Shown one piece after another: positions 15,077 through 15,109 of a DNA stretch of 15,109 nt. Under the pieces are notes generated by a model. The model was given only the letters and a program-made list of their open reading frames with translations, ran no database searches and was not told the DNA's origin. The position numbers and the translations under genes are program-made. How positions within the stretch are numbered: the stretch's first letter is position 1; the number at the start of each line of letters is the position of its first letter. Source of the DNA: an uncultured Flavobacteriales bacterium (GTDB taxonomy: Bacteria; Bacteroidota; Bacteroidia; Flavobacteriales_E; Vicingaceae); NCBI GenBank assembly GCA_913059105.1, contig CAJXRL010000034.1, positions 1 to 15,109 on the forward strand, given 5' to 3'.

Positions 15077-15109
15077 CTGTCTCTTATACACATCTCCGAG
15101 CCCACGAGA
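15077..15109. other. Nextera Read 2 adapter (sequencing artefact)
   Basis: Bases 15077-15095 (CTGTCTCTTATACACATCT) are the reverse complement of the Tn5 mosaic end, and 15096-15109 (CCGAGCCCACGAGA) are the start of the i7-side adapter tail. The orientation is outward, opposite to the adapter at the left end. This is library sequence and should be trimmed. Confidence 0.98.

Noticed and set aside
1..15109. A new mobile or defence system in this window
   Set aside because: Every sizeable frame is explained by housekeeping families or by antisense of them; there are no integrase, transposase, phage or restriction genes, and no tRNA-flanked island.

Overview
The window is a contig from a member of the Bacteroidota, most likely a flavobacterium-like organism. 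The evidence is AT-rich DNA, a dcw cluster in the order mraZ-rsmH-ftsL-ftsI-murE-mraY-murD-ftsW without murF, an FtsI with a C-terminal PASTA domain, a MurE with the meso-diaminopimelate signature, and a GldA-like ABC ATPase at the right end. I cannot place it more finely from sequence alone.

Both ends are not genomic. Bases 1-48 are an Illumina Nextera (Tn5) adapter with its i5 index, and bases 15077-15109 are the matching Nextera Read 2 adapter. The biological sequence is about 49-15076. The genes at both ends (ftsW and gldA) are cut by these junctions, and the peptides that continue into the adapters are artefacts.

Layout. (1) 49-8910, minus strand: a tightly packed division and cell-wall (dcw) operon. 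It reads from mraZ (regulator) through rsmH (16S rRNA methyltransferase), ftsL and ftsI (septal transpeptidase), then murE, mraY, murD (peptidoglycan precursors) to ftsW (septal glycan polymerase, truncated). Genes overlap or abut by a few bases, except for a 162-base gap between mraY and murD that holds a dispersed hairpin repeat, a heptamer tandem repeat and a small stem-loop. (2) 8911-9209: an intergenic control region with three 10-bp-spaced GTGG boxes, a good candidate MraZ operator. (3) 9210-10727, plus strand: an alpha/beta hydrolase, a (TAATTGA)8 tandem repeat that supplies its stop codon, then engB. (4) 10876-14747, minus strand: a likely operon rsgA-dtd-mazG-like-ydbS-like-ydbT-like. 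It combines ribosome assembly, D-aminoacyl-tRNA and nucleotide clean-up genes with a pair of membrane proteins carrying bacterial PH domains. (5) 14801 onward, plus strand: gldA-like, divergent from rsgA and truncated.

The dcw genes make UDP-MurNAc-peptide (MurD, MurE), load it on the lipid carrier (MraY) and polymerise and cross-link it at the septum (FtsW, FtsI, FtsL). MraZ probably controls its own operon. The rest is housekeeping. I found no convincing new biological system: the most useful observations are the adapter chimeras, the MraZ box array, the repeats and the corrected start codons.
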